8,852 nt of DNA, from assembly GCA_023228245.1 (NCBI GenBank), contig JALOBN010000079.1:1-8852 (forward strand), in the 5' to 3' direction. This stretch comes from Candidatus Pacearchaeota archaeon. Its GTDB lineage: Archaea; Nanoarchaeota; Nanoarchaeia; Pacearchaeales; GW2011-AR1. This document shows positions 1-6,207 of this stretch, piece after piece; position 1 is the first letter of the stretch, and each line of letters begins with the position of its first letter. The translations under genes were made by a program, and so were the position numbers. The notes under the pieces are model-generated. The model was not told the origin of the DNA, did not search any database, and was given only the letters and a program-made list of their open reading frames with translations.

Positions 1-782
1 AGGAAGGCGATTCAATTGACTACACCCCGTCCGTCGCAGTAAGCGCGGGTGACGTTGTGGTTCAGGGCAGCTTTGTCGGCATCGCCAAGACCGACATCGC
101 CGCTTCTACGCTCGGGGCGCTTTCCGTCAATGGTGTTTTCGATGTTGACAAAAACACCGAAGCACTCACCGCTGGAAGTGGAATCTACTGGGACGCCGAC
201 GGGTCTTCCGTTAGCGGCACGGCTACCGAAGGCGCGGCCACGGCCACGGCCAGCGGAAATACTTTCATGGGATTCGCGCAGTCCGCAGCGACGACCAACG
301 CCGCAAAGGTCAGGATAGCCCTTAGAAGCGCCGAAACCGTAGCGGGTGGAGTTGCCACGGCGACAAGCATAACCGGCACGGCGTCAACATTGCCGATTGC
401 TGGCCTTGCGGTTGCCTCTGGTAGCGGCGGTGCTGTGAGTCTTGCGGGCGGCGCGGGTACGGCGGCAAATGCCAACGGCGGCGCGGTGTCAGTGCTCGGC
501 GGCGCTAAGAACGGAGACGGCACGGCTGGGGCTGTGAATATCGGCACCTCGAACAGTTCTGGCGTGACCATTGGCGCAACTGATATCCCCGTGTCTATTC
601 CCGGCGTTGCTACGTTTGCGCTTGCGCCGAAGCTGACGGCGGCAACTGCCGAGGGTGCTATTGCGCTTGTGATTACCAACGGCCCGGCGGCTTGCGATGC
701 TGGCAAGGCCGATCCGATCTATCTCACCGTTTCGGTTGGAACAAACTCATACGTCATTCCGGCTTGGTACATCACTCCGTAA
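1..782 (+). CDS. DUF2190-family capsid decoration protein with Gly/Ala-rich C-terminal extension (5' partial)
   Basis: The N-terminus lies outside the window; reading begins at base 3 and gives 259 residues before TAA at 780-782. A GTG at 57 is internal, because the frame is open to the edge and the upstream residues (GDSIDYTPSVAVSAGDVVV) are the usual opening of DUF2190 proteins. Visible residues 1 to about 111 carry the family pattern: an IDYTP start, GxxVGIAKTDIAA, LGALSVNGVFDV, an AGSGIYWD segment and a final KVRIALRSAE. DUF2190 proteins are small beta-rich proteins thought to decorate or cement the capsid surface. Most end near this point. Here about 150 residues follow: a low-complexity Gly/Ala/Val region with GGAVSLAGGAG and GGAVSVLGGAK repeats, then about 80 residues ending in hydrophobic strands and PAWYITP. 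The extension is probably a surface-displayed beta module. The family call is firm; the role of the extension is inferred. Confidence 0.85.
   Translation, partial: EGDSIDYTPSVAVSAGDVVVQGSFVGIAKTDIAASTLGALSVNGVFDVDKNTEALTAGSGIYWDADGSSVSGTATEGAATATASGNTFMGFAQSAATTNAAKVRIALRSAETVAGGVATATSITGTASTLPIAGLAVASGSGGAVSLAGGAGTAANANGGAVSVLGGAKNGDGTAGAVNIGTSNSSGVTIGATDIPVSIPGVATFALAPKLTAATAEGAIALVITNGPAACDAGKADPIYLTVSVGTNSYVIPAWYITP
426..572 (+). repeat. GGAV-type degenerate repeats coding a low-complexity region
   Basis: Within the decoration protein the sequence reads GGAVSLAGGAG, then GGAVSVLGGAK, then AGAVNIG and SGVTIG, at a period of roughly 15-17 residues. The DNA is correspondingly rich in GGCGGCGCG-like runs. 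Such Gly/Ala/Val repeats occur in phage surface and fibre proteins, where a beta-solenoid or collagen-like fold is often suspected. The repeat is seen directly; the fold is inferred. Confidence 0.6.
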
Positions 783-787
783 TCGCA

Positions 788-813
788 TTGGCCGCGCCTT
801 CATTCACGGCCAG
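788..813 (+). other. Inverted repeat, intergenic hairpin 1
   Basis: TGGCCG at 789-794 pairs with CGGCCA at 807-812 across a 12-nt loop, and a T-G wobble at 788/813 could extend it. It begins six bases after the stop of the decoration gene. No T-run follows, so it is not a typical intrinsic terminator. It could protect an mRNA end or act in attenuation. With six pairs, chance is possible. Confidence 0.35.
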
Positions 814-832
814 AAAACCGAGGATGATTCAA

Positions 833-875
833 CCCCGCCCGCCGCTATCCTCGCGGCATCCTTTCGAGGGCGGGG
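833..875 (+). promoter_or_regulatory. Two-part GC-rich hairpin overlapping the next gene's ribosome binding region
   Basis: CCCCGCCC at 833-840 is the exact reverse complement of GGGCGGGG at 868-875. Directly inside, GCCGC at 841-845 pairs with GCGGC at 853-857 around a 7-nt loop, so the left arm is a continuous 13-base run and the right arm is split by a 10-base bulge (858-867). The structure ends in ACTTT, which is too short a T-tract for a confident terminator. The right arm includes most of the purine-rich GAGGGCGGGG, the only Shine-Dalgarno-like sequence for the gene starting at 879 or 891, so folding should hide it. A plausible role is lowering connector output relative to the abundant decoration protein. 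Pairing is seen; function is inferred. Confidence 0.5.
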
Positions 876-890
876 ACTTTGCGAAAAGCC

Positions 891-1226
891 ATGACACAAT
901 CCGAAGACATCTTTGACGCTCAGTGGGACGGCATAGAGGAATGCCGTTGCCGCGTTCGGTTCAGAAACGATGTGATTGAAAAAGCCGTAATGACGGCGGA
1001 AAAGAAAGTGCCGGAGTATACCGAGCAAGGCGTAAAAGAGGGGATTACATTCAGCGTCAAATTCAGGCTTGCAGACCTGCCGCAGGATATGCAGGACGTG
1101 GTTGGGCATAATCTAAACGGCAAGCTTTGCGAGGTCGAACGCGGCGGGGCGTTCGGCAAGGTGCGAATCACGGGTAATGCCGAGAGGGGCGGGATACTGA
1201 TTCTAGACATGGGGGGCGAAAACTAA
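891..1226 (+). CDS. Small protein, probable head-tail connector (stopper-like)
   Basis: A 111-residue protein (ATG at 891) in the interval where head-tail joining proteins normally lie, between a capsid decoration gene and a gp10-like tail-completion gene. An in-frame TTG at 879 would add four residues and is better spaced (9 nt) from GAGG at 866-869, so the start is uncertain. The N-terminal half is helical and charged. The C-terminal half reads as short strands: a VGHNLNGKLCEVE element, then FGKVRITGN, then GGILILDM. This 'define the quantity, correct it, close with a strand' pattern resembles the small beta-barrel of stopper proteins such as lambda gpFII. No diagnostic residue confirms the family, so the call rests mainly on position and size. 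The stop overlaps the next start as TAATG, indicating coupled translation. Confidence 0.45.
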   Translation: MTQSEDIFDAQWDGIEECRCRVRFRNDVIEKAVMTAEKKVPEYTEQGVKEGITFSVKFRLADLPQDMQDVVGHNLNGKLCEVERGGAFGKVRITGNAERGGILILDMGGEN

Positions 1227-1978
1227 TGATAGACATCGCAATCCATCCCGGCGACATAGACAGATTCAAGGCGGCAATCAAAAGCGCCGAAACGCAACTC
1301 GGCAAAAGCGGGGATCAAGCGTTACGGTGGGGCGCGGTCAATCTCATGATATCGCTTGCCGCCGCTACGATAAAATCAAAAACGCTCAGGCCGATAGTAA
1401 AGAATCCGCTCTTCAAAGCTAGCGCCGACGGAAAATGGACTAGGGCGCAGGCGCGACAAGCAAAGGGAGACACAAGGCGGGCGCGGTTTGGCGTTAACAG
1501 ATGGCATCCGCAGACGAGCAGGCAATACTTTCAGCCGATTCTTAGGACTGGCGAATTTGGCAAGTATCGTTTTTTTGAACGAAACGGGATGTGGTTTAGG
1601 GCAAAGCTTGGAAGAGGCCGCGCAAAGTGGGAAAAGATCGAAGGCATACCAAACAGCGAAGAGAGCGAGAATATTCCGTCAATCAAGAATTCCAAGAAGC
1701 GCAAAATAGGCCGCTCGGGTCTTGCGCGTAAAGCGTGGAAATGGGCGCAGGCGCATATGATACGCGGCGGGATTGGCGCACCACTTCCCGGCGTGCCGAA
1801 CCTAATTTCAGTCAAGGTTTCAAGCGGCGGTAATTTGATCCAGATCGACAACCGTATCAGATACGCGACGACCGCGCTACAGGGCGGCGAATCGAGAATA
1901 GCCGAATCGTGCAACAGGGCGGCGGCGAGCATGGAAAAGAAGATCGCCCTACAACTCTCTAAGATCACAAAGAAATGA
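1226..1978 (+). CDS. HK97 gp10-like tail-completion protein (long form)
   Basis: A 250-residue basic protein that begins inside the previous stop (TAATG) with a G-run at 1211-1216 as a possible ribosome binding site. The first 50 residues form an amphipathic helix pattern (DIDRFKAAIKSAETQLG, then a WGAVNLMISLAAATIKS segment). The last 45 residues form a strand (LIQIDNRIRYATTALQ) followed by a long helix to the C-terminus. Helix, basic middle and strand-helix closure is the architecture of HK97-gp10/lambda gpZ proteins, which complete the tail end that meets the head. Usual gp10 members are about 110-150 residues. The extra length here is a Lys/Arg/Trp-rich middle of about 120 residues (roughly 55-175). 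Its position directly before the probable terminator agrees. An alternative is a minor structural protein of another family. Confidence 0.6.
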   Translation: MIDIAIHPGDIDRFKAAIKSAETQLGKSGDQALRWGAVNLMISLAAATIKSKTLRPIVKNPLFKASADGKWTRAQARQAKGDTRRARFGVNRWHPQTSRQYFQPILRTGEFGKYRFFERNGMWFRAKLGRGRAKWEKIEGIPNSEESENIPSIKNSKKRKIGRSGLARKAWKWAQAHMIRGGIGAPLPGVPNLISVKVSSGGNLIQIDNRIRYATTALQGGESRIAESCNRAAASMEKKIALQLSKITKK

Positions 1979-2460
1979 ACCCGTCAAAAATCTTTGAGCA
2001 AGCCATTTGTGCAATGCTACGCAAGGCCGAGTTAGGGCCGGGTGTCCACTTGCGACCGTGGCAATCGTTGCGGTTTGACAACACGTGGAACGCCGAAATT
2101 GATTTGCAGTTCCCGCTTGTAGAGGCGCGGTTTTCTCCCGAGGCTGTCAATGGCGACCAGTGGACGCTTGCTTGCACCGGACTGCTGACGTGCGCAACGC
2201 TGACGGAAGACGACGGAGATCATGCAATAATCAGTAAACTCTATGAAGCGGTTTACGGCGTGGCGGTTGGAATTTTCAGGAGCTTTATTTCAAACACGGG
2301 CGACCTTTACGCGCAATTTGTCGCAGAGGTTGCGGCGGCTTCACCGAACACCGTTCACGTCGCCGGAATAACGCTTGAATCACCAATGCCGCCAAGCAAC
2401 ATGACGGAAGGATGGAACACAATCGGGTTGGGGTTTACGGTTCATTTTTCATACGTCTAA
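1975..2460 (+). CDS. Probable tail terminator protein
   Basis: 161 residues, starting in the ATGA overlap with the preceding gene and lacking a clear Shine-Dalgarno sequence of its own, so translation is probably coupled. It opens with a helix (IFEQAICAMLRKAEL), continues with strands around WNAEIDLQFPLVEARF and WTLACTGLLTCATL, a helix (DHAIISKLYEAVYGVAVGIF), and closes with a strand ending GFTVHFSYV. An N-terminal helix, a mixed sheet, a central helix after an acidic turn and a terminal edge strand fit tail terminators of the gpU/gp17 kind. These cap the tail tube and fix its length, and sit between the completion and tube genes as here. No residue-level signature was recognised. The four cysteines visible up to residue 83 have no obvious spacing motif. 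Confidence 0.5.
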   Translation: MNPSKIFEQAICAMLRKAELGPGVHLRPWQSLRFDNTWNAEIDLQFPLVEARFSPEAVNGDQWTLACTGLLTCATLTEDDGDHAIISKLYEAVYGVAVGIFRSFISNTGDLYAQFVAEVAAASPNTVHVAGITLESPMPPSNMTEGWNTIGLGFTVHFSYV

Positions 2461-2474
2461 ACAAGGAAAACAGT

Positions 2475-2479
2475 AGGGG
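2475..2479 (+). promoter_or_regulatory. Ribosome binding site of the tail tube gene
   Basis: AGGGG lies 6 nt before the ATG at 2486, in a 25-nt gap between genes. It is one of few genes here with its own well-spaced site rather than an overlap, consistent with the high output expected for a tube subunit. Confidence 0.55.
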
Positions 2480-2485
2480 TAAATT

Positions 2486-3214
2486 ATGGCAAACTTCGGA
2501 GCACTCACAGACCATTTCGGAATCTTGGCAATCGTCAACGGCGAAGGCACATTGGCAGACGTCTTGGAGCTTGTCGATTCAAGCGCAACGCCTGATGCTC
2601 AATCACGCGCAGACGCGCAGGATGAAAACGGCGACATTGCGGACGCACACTGGCACGGTAACGCGGATGGCAAACTCAAAGAGGCGTCGGGCACATTCAC
2701 GGTTAAAAACGGGACGCTTAACACGGCGCTTTTGCTTGCTGGCGAAATCACCGCCGGAAAGGTTATCACGTCCGTTGAAGTCACGACATCAAACAGTGAT
2801 TGGCCGAAAGTCGTGGTATCCGGCAAGCTTGGCGCTGAAACGATTATTGCACCTACGGGTAAAACGAACAAGTGGACATTCCCGACGTTTTCCGTTGTCG
2901 CCGCAAGACGTGCGCAGCTCTTCGCATTCACGGTTGACGCCGCTTGTCGCTTGACCGGATCGAGTGTTTCCGGTTCGGTGGAACTTGCGCAGACCGAAGA
3001 CGGACTTGGGGAGCCTATCGCGCATGGTGTCTCGGGCGGAGTGCTGACCATGGGCGCGGAACTCGTGGCGATCACTGGCGCGTGTGCTTGGACGGTCACG
3101 GAGGATTGGACGGAAACACAGACGCCAGGCGCGGCCGAGGGACAGGCTGCAAACCATACCGGAAGCGGCGCGGCTGAACTCGTATGGGAGCGCGACGCCG
3201 TCGCGGCGCCGTAG
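2486..3214 (+). CDS. Probable major tail tube protein
   Basis: 242 residues, beta-rich, with no signal peptide or membrane segment. The N-terminal region holds an acidic loop (SRADAQDENGDIADAHWHGN) followed by strands (KEASGTFTVKNGTL, VITSVEVTTSNSDWPKVVVSG, WTFPTFSV). This alternation of strands, an early acidic loop and an NxxWPxVxVSG-type strand suits a tail tube subunit, which polymerises into hexameric rings around the tape measure. The C-terminal third (about residues 165-242) holds a further set of strands ending in an Ala/Gly/Thr-rich segment. Position between terminator and chaperone-slot genes, with its own ribosome binding site and no sheath gene, supports a siphovirus-like tube. 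The family was recognised by overall character and context, not a diagnostic motif. Confidence 0.6.
   Translation: MANFGALTDHFGILAIVNGEGTLADVLELVDSSATPDAQSRADAQDENGDIADAHWHGNADGKLKEASGTFTVKNGTLNTALLLAGEITAGKVITSVEVTTSNSDWPKVVVSGKLGAETIIAPTGKTNKWTFPTFSVVAARRAQLFAFTVDAACRLTGSSVSGSVELAQTEDGLGEPIAHGVSGGVLTMGAELVAITGACAWTVTEDWTETQTPGAAEGQAANHTGSGAAELVWERDAVAAP
3193..3211 (+). other. Short imperfect inverted repeat at the end of the tail tube gene
   Basis: CGACGCCG at 3193-3200 and CGGCGCCG at 3204-3211 pair at seven of eight positions across a 3-nt loop, ending just before the stop codon (3212-3214). There is no T-run after it. It may be only a consequence of Arg-Asp-Ala-Val-Ala-Ala coding in GC-rich sequence, or a weak structure separating tube from chaperone expression. 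Confidence 0.25.
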
Positions 3215-3233
3215 CGTAACAGGGCAATGAACC

Positions 3234-3938
3234 ATGCAAGACTCAGCACGATTATCGGATTTGGCGGCGGCGGAAATTGACGCGCTAGTTGCGGACGGGA
3301 TACAACCGACCGCATCCGAAATCGTGCATATAAACGCACTTGCATGGGACATTGAAACGGGAGAAACGCGGCTTGCATTATCTCGCGGGACTCCTGTTTT
3401 TGTCGGCGGCGTGACATTGTGGCCGCTGACCCTGAACGCATACGACTGGAGTCAACGGGCGCTTGGTTTATCATCATCGAAATGGTGGGGGACTCTATCG
3501 CTTGCCTACGCGATGGCACATTGCTACGACGACGCCCATGAGCTTGCGTGTGTTGCGTTGCGTGACGTTGCGCGTGTGTTGTTGTGGGGTGCGCGTTTGA
3601 AATGCCGCATAGGCGAACTCAAGGAAGCAATGGCGCAAGTCATCAAGCAGGACGAAACGGAAGAGATCCCGCTTGACGATGATGCAAAGGCTTTCGGACT
3701 TGGCGACCTTTCCGCCAGTCTTTCGGCGCTAACCGGATTGCCGCCCGAACAGTTTGAAACGCGAATGGCGTTCAATCACGCGCTCAGGATAATGCACTTC
3801 TCGCTAAAACAACAAGCGCAAGCGGCCGGACAGCCGCAAACCGGAACGGCCGCGATAAATGCGGAAAGGGCGATGGGCCTTTATTTGATCAACGTGCGGA
3901 AGGCGCACAAGGAGAAAACAACCGATGAAACGAAATAG
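3234..3938 (+). CDS. Helical protein in the tail-assembly-chaperone position
   Basis: 234 residues, starting at ATG 3234 with AGGG at 3221-3224 nine bases upstream. An out-of-frame ATG at 3227 soon hits a stop. The N-terminal 50 residues are helical, followed by a short beta segment (TPVFVGGVTLWPLTL) and then mostly helices (KWWGTLSLAYAMAH, DVARVLLWGARLK, IGELKEAMAQVIKQ). After an acidic linker (DETEEIPLDDD) comes a second helical part with LSASLSALTGLPPEQFETRM and a His/Lys/Gln-rich tail. Genes between the tube and tape measure usually encode chaperones that load the tape measure. In many phages these come as a short form and a frameshifted long form; here both parts could be read in one frame. 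The function is inferred from position and helical content. The 3' end overlaps the next gene by 14 bases in another frame. Confidence 0.45.
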   Translation: MQDSARLSDLAAAEIDALVADGIQPTASEIVHINALAWDIETGETRLALSRGTPVFVGGVTLWPLTLNAYDWSQRALGLSSSKWWGTLSLAYAMAHCYDDAHELACVALRDVARVLLWGARLKCRIGELKEAMAQVIKQDETEEIPLDDDAKAFGLGDLSASLSALTGLPPEQFETRMAFNHALRIMHFSLKQQAQAAGQPQTGTAAINAERAMGLYLINVRKAHKEKTTDETK

Positions 3939-4479
3939 AATCTTTGCTTGCGCGGCTCTTTGTCTGTTTGCATTTTGCGCGTCTTCTACAACGCTGTTTG
4001 TAGGGCGTCTTCGCATCCTGCCCGAATGGTCATACTCTAAGACCGTCGGCGCGTCTACAGCAACGCAGAGAATAGGCGCGTTGCTTGATTGGTCGCACAC
4101 GACCGGAACGAACACGCAGGAAATGACGACGCTTATTTCCGGTGAATACTCGCTTACCAATTCGGCAAGCGTGACGGTTGACCTAACAAGCGCCTTCAAC
4201 GGTTTCGGTGATTCGGTGTCGTTTTCAACCGTCAAATTCATCGCGGTTTCGGCGGGGGTTTCAAACCTGAATTCTATCGCTCTTGGCGGTGCGGCTTCCG
4301 GTGCGCTTGCCAATTGGACGGGCACGACTAACGACACGGTTATCATCCAACCCGGCGGCGCGTTCTGCATAGTTGCGCCCGGTCCGCTAGGGTATGCCGT
4401 AGGATCAAGCGGAAATCTGAAAATCACGAACACGGGTACAAACGCGGTCTCATGCTTCCTTTACGTTGCGGGGTTTTAA
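3925..4479 (+). CDS. Beta-rich virion-type protein with an N-terminal signal-peptide-like segment
   Basis: 184 residues, ATG at 3925, preceded by AAGGAG at 3909-3914 (10-nt spacing). The start is inside the previous gene and no later in-frame ATG precedes the conserved part. Residues 1-21 look like a Sec signal peptide: a basic start (MKRNR), a hydrophobic core (IFACAALCLFAFC, with three Cys), and Ala19-Ser20-Ser21 as a plausible cleavage site. No good lipobox is visible. The rest is a beta-sandwich-like protein: polar strands, SASVTVDLTSAFNGFGDSV, VKFIAVSAG, then SIALGGAASGALANWTG, DTVIIQPGGAFCIVAPGP, GYAV and LKITNTGTNAVS. This GGAAS...W.G...D.V.I.PGG...V.P...GYAV...LKI.N.G pattern recalls a recurrent group of phage-encoded proteins of unknown function, from memory and unverified. 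Its place between the chaperone and tape-measure genes suggests a virion role. Confidence 0.55.
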   Translation: MKRNRIFACAALCLFAFCASSTTLFVGRLRILPEWSYSKTVGASTATQRIGALLDWSHTTGTNTQEMTTLISGEYSLTNSASVTVDLTSAFNGFGDSVSFSTVKFIAVSAGVSNLNSIALGGAASGALANWTGTTNDTVIIQPGGAFCIVAPGPLGYAVGSSGNLKITNTGTNAVSCFLYVAGF

Positions 4480-4482
4480 ACC

Positions 4483-6204
4483 ATGGCAAAGGGCGAAATC
4501 AGTCTGATTCTGACGGCAAAAAACATGCTGGCGCGTGGGCTTTCGTCGGCGTATTCTTCTTTGCAAAAGTTCGGAAAAAGCGCATTAAGAATTGGATCGT
4601 TTTTTGCAAAGGGTTTTCTTGCGGCGGGTGCGGCTTTGGCTGGGTTTGCGGTAAAGGGATTGTCGGCATATGCAGAGCAAGAGGTGGCAACAAACGCGCT
4701 TAAATCCGCGCTTAAATCTTACGGCGACGAGGTTGAAAATAACGCCGCCGCCGCCCAAAGACACGCCTCTGCAATTCAGGACGAAACAGGCGCGGCGGAT
4801 GAATCAACGATTGCAAACATGGCGCGGCTCAGAATGCTCGGCGTCGAGGTCGGTGCGCTTGACAAGGCCGCGAAGGGCGTCATTGCCTTGCGTTCCGCTG
4901 GAATGGCAGAGGAGGCGGCAATTAAAGCCGTTGCGCTTGCACATGCTGGCGAATTTGCAATGTTGCAGAGGTATTTACCGGAGCTTAAGACCGCAACAAG
5001 CGAGGCGCAAAAGGCCGCTGTTGTAAACGACTTTTTAACCAAGGGATACCAACAGCAAAAGGACGCGCTTAATACAGTTGGAGGGCAATGGAAGGCGCTG
5101 AAAGGCCGCGTCGGCGACGTGTGGGAAGAGGTGGGCGCGGCGATAGCGCAGAACGAAACGCTTAAAAACGGATTAGCCGATGCATCTGATGCCGTAGCAA
5201 AATTCGGCGCTCGCATTGCAGAATGGGCGAAGGGCCAAGACATAGCAATTTGGGCCGACACATTCAAGCGGTTTTTCGAGACGCTTGGCTATGGATTTTC
5301 GAGGGTCAAAAACGGAGTTGAAATCTTTGTTGCCGTAACACGCGATAATGTGGAAACGGTCGGCACGTACATTGCAAATGTTTTCGGTACATTGCTTGAA
5401 GGTATCGTCAATCAGTGGCGGACGGCTGGGGATGTAATCGGGAAGACAATTTCATTCATCAAGAATCCAAGCAAGCAGGCATTCAAAGACATCGGGTCGG
5501 CTTCGGTTGATGCGGCGAAAGCAATCAAGGATTCATTTGTCAACACGGCGAAGGCCATAGCGACAAATACCGGAATACAATCAGACCGGACGACGGACGC
5601 GCTGGCAGACCTTACCAGAATTGAGCAGGAACACGCGGCAAACGTCGCAAAGATAGATTCAGATTTGCAAGACTCGCTTTGGGGAAACAACAAGGATCGA
5701 GTTGACGGAAGCAAAAAGACGCTTGAAGAAATCGCAATCGCAGAGCAAAGCAATGCCGCAAAACTCAAGGCCATTTCCGATGAAAAACTAAAGCTTCAGG
5801 AGGGAATTACAAAGGCCCAAAAAGAGGCCAGCGTAAAATCAGCAGAGGAAGAAATTAAGGCTCTCGAAGACGCAGAATCAAAGCGCAGGGAAATCGCAGA
5901 CTCTACCGTGTCCGCATACCTTGACCAAATTCGCTCAAAGAAGCAAGCTGACAAGCAATGGGAGCGCGACCAACTCAAGGCCGAACGTTTGCGCGGGCGT
6001 GGTGGAAGTGCTGGCGAATTTGTGCAAGCGGTTGACGCTATCAAGGCGGCGCGTGGTGCAGGTGGGCAGATGGATCAGGCGCTAGGTGATGCGCGGTCAC
6101 GGCTAGAGGCTTTGAATGCGGACGGCAACAAGACGCTAAACGACATGCTCGGCGAACTGAAAACCATTTCGGCCGAACAGGCAAGACTTCTTTCTATGGG
6201 ATAA
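4483..6204 (+). CDS. Tail tape measure protein (short)
   Basis: 573 residues, starting three bases after the previous stop. The N-terminus (MAKGEISLILTAKNML) matches the usual tape-measure opening in which a short strand leads into helices. Residues about 37-62 are a hydrophobic Ala/Gly/Phe segment (FFAKGFLAAGAALAGFAV), as found in tape measures that must cross or touch the host membrane. A helical Ala-rich body follows, with GGQWKALKGRVGDVWEEVG near residue 200. A Lys/Glu-rich coiled coil spans about residues 376-511, and an amphipathic helix ends the protein. Tape measures fix tail length at very roughly 0.15 nm per residue, so a tail of about 85 nm would be expected if the whole protein counts. 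No lysozyme or peptidase domain is visible. Confidence 0.8.
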   Translation: MAKGEISLILTAKNMLARGLSSAYSSLQKFGKSALRIGSFFAKGFLAAGAALAGFAVKGLSAYAEQEVATNALKSALKSYGDEVENNAAAAQRHASAIQDETGAADESTIANMARLRMLGVEVGALDKAAKGVIALRSAGMAEEAAIKAVALAHAGEFAMLQRYLPELKTATSEAQKAAVVNDFLTKGYQQQKDALNTVGGQWKALKGRVGDVWEEVGAAIAQNETLKNGLADASDAVAKFGARIAEWAKGQDIAIWADTFKRFFETLGYGFSRVKNGVEIFVAVTRDNVETVGTYIANVFGTLLEGIVNQWRTAGDVIGKTISFIKNPSKQAFKDIGSASVDAAKAIKDSFVNTAKAIATNTGIQSDRTTDALADLTRIEQEHAANVAKIDSDLQDSLWGNNKDRVDGSKKTLEEIAIAEQSNAAKLKAISDEKLKLQEGITKAQKEASVKSAEEEIKALEDAESKRREIADSTVSAYLDQIRSKKQADKQWERDQLKAERLRGRGGSAGEFVQAVDAIKAARGAGGQMDQALGDARSRLEALNADGNKTLNDMLGELKTISAEQARLLSMG

Positions 6205-6207
6205 ACA

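Noticed and set aside
49..318. A plus-strand open frame overlapping the start of the decoration gene
   Set aside because: Its product is Pro/Arg/Ser-rich out-of-frame translation, whereas the overlapping frame matches DUF2190 throughout.
185..706. A 173-codon minus-strand open frame opposite the decoration gene
   Set aside because: It mirrors the Ala/Gly/Thr-rich repeats, giving an Ala/Pro/Val-rich product of low complexity with no fold or start signal.
833..880. Intrinsic terminator between the decoration and connector genes
   Set aside because: The stem is strong but is followed by ACTTTGCG, not a T-run, and the downstream genes have no separate promoter that I can see; read-through is expected.
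692..916. Plus-strand open frames spanning the gap after the decoration gene
   Set aside because: Residue content is Arg/His/Ser-rich and structureless, they overlap the real gene ends, and the gap is better explained by the hairpins.
2599..3519. A 306-codon open frame on the minus strand across the tail tube and chaperone-like genes
   Set aside because: It lies antisense to two well-supported plus-strand genes, crosses their boundary, has Ser/Arg/Ala-biased content without domain character, and no good ribosome binding context; it is a product of GC-rich codon structure.
3905..3940. Programmed -1 frameshift fusing the chaperone-like gene to the next gene
   Set aside because: No standard slippery heptamer is visible and the next gene has its own AAGGAG site, ATG and signal-peptide-like start, so separate initiation is more likely.
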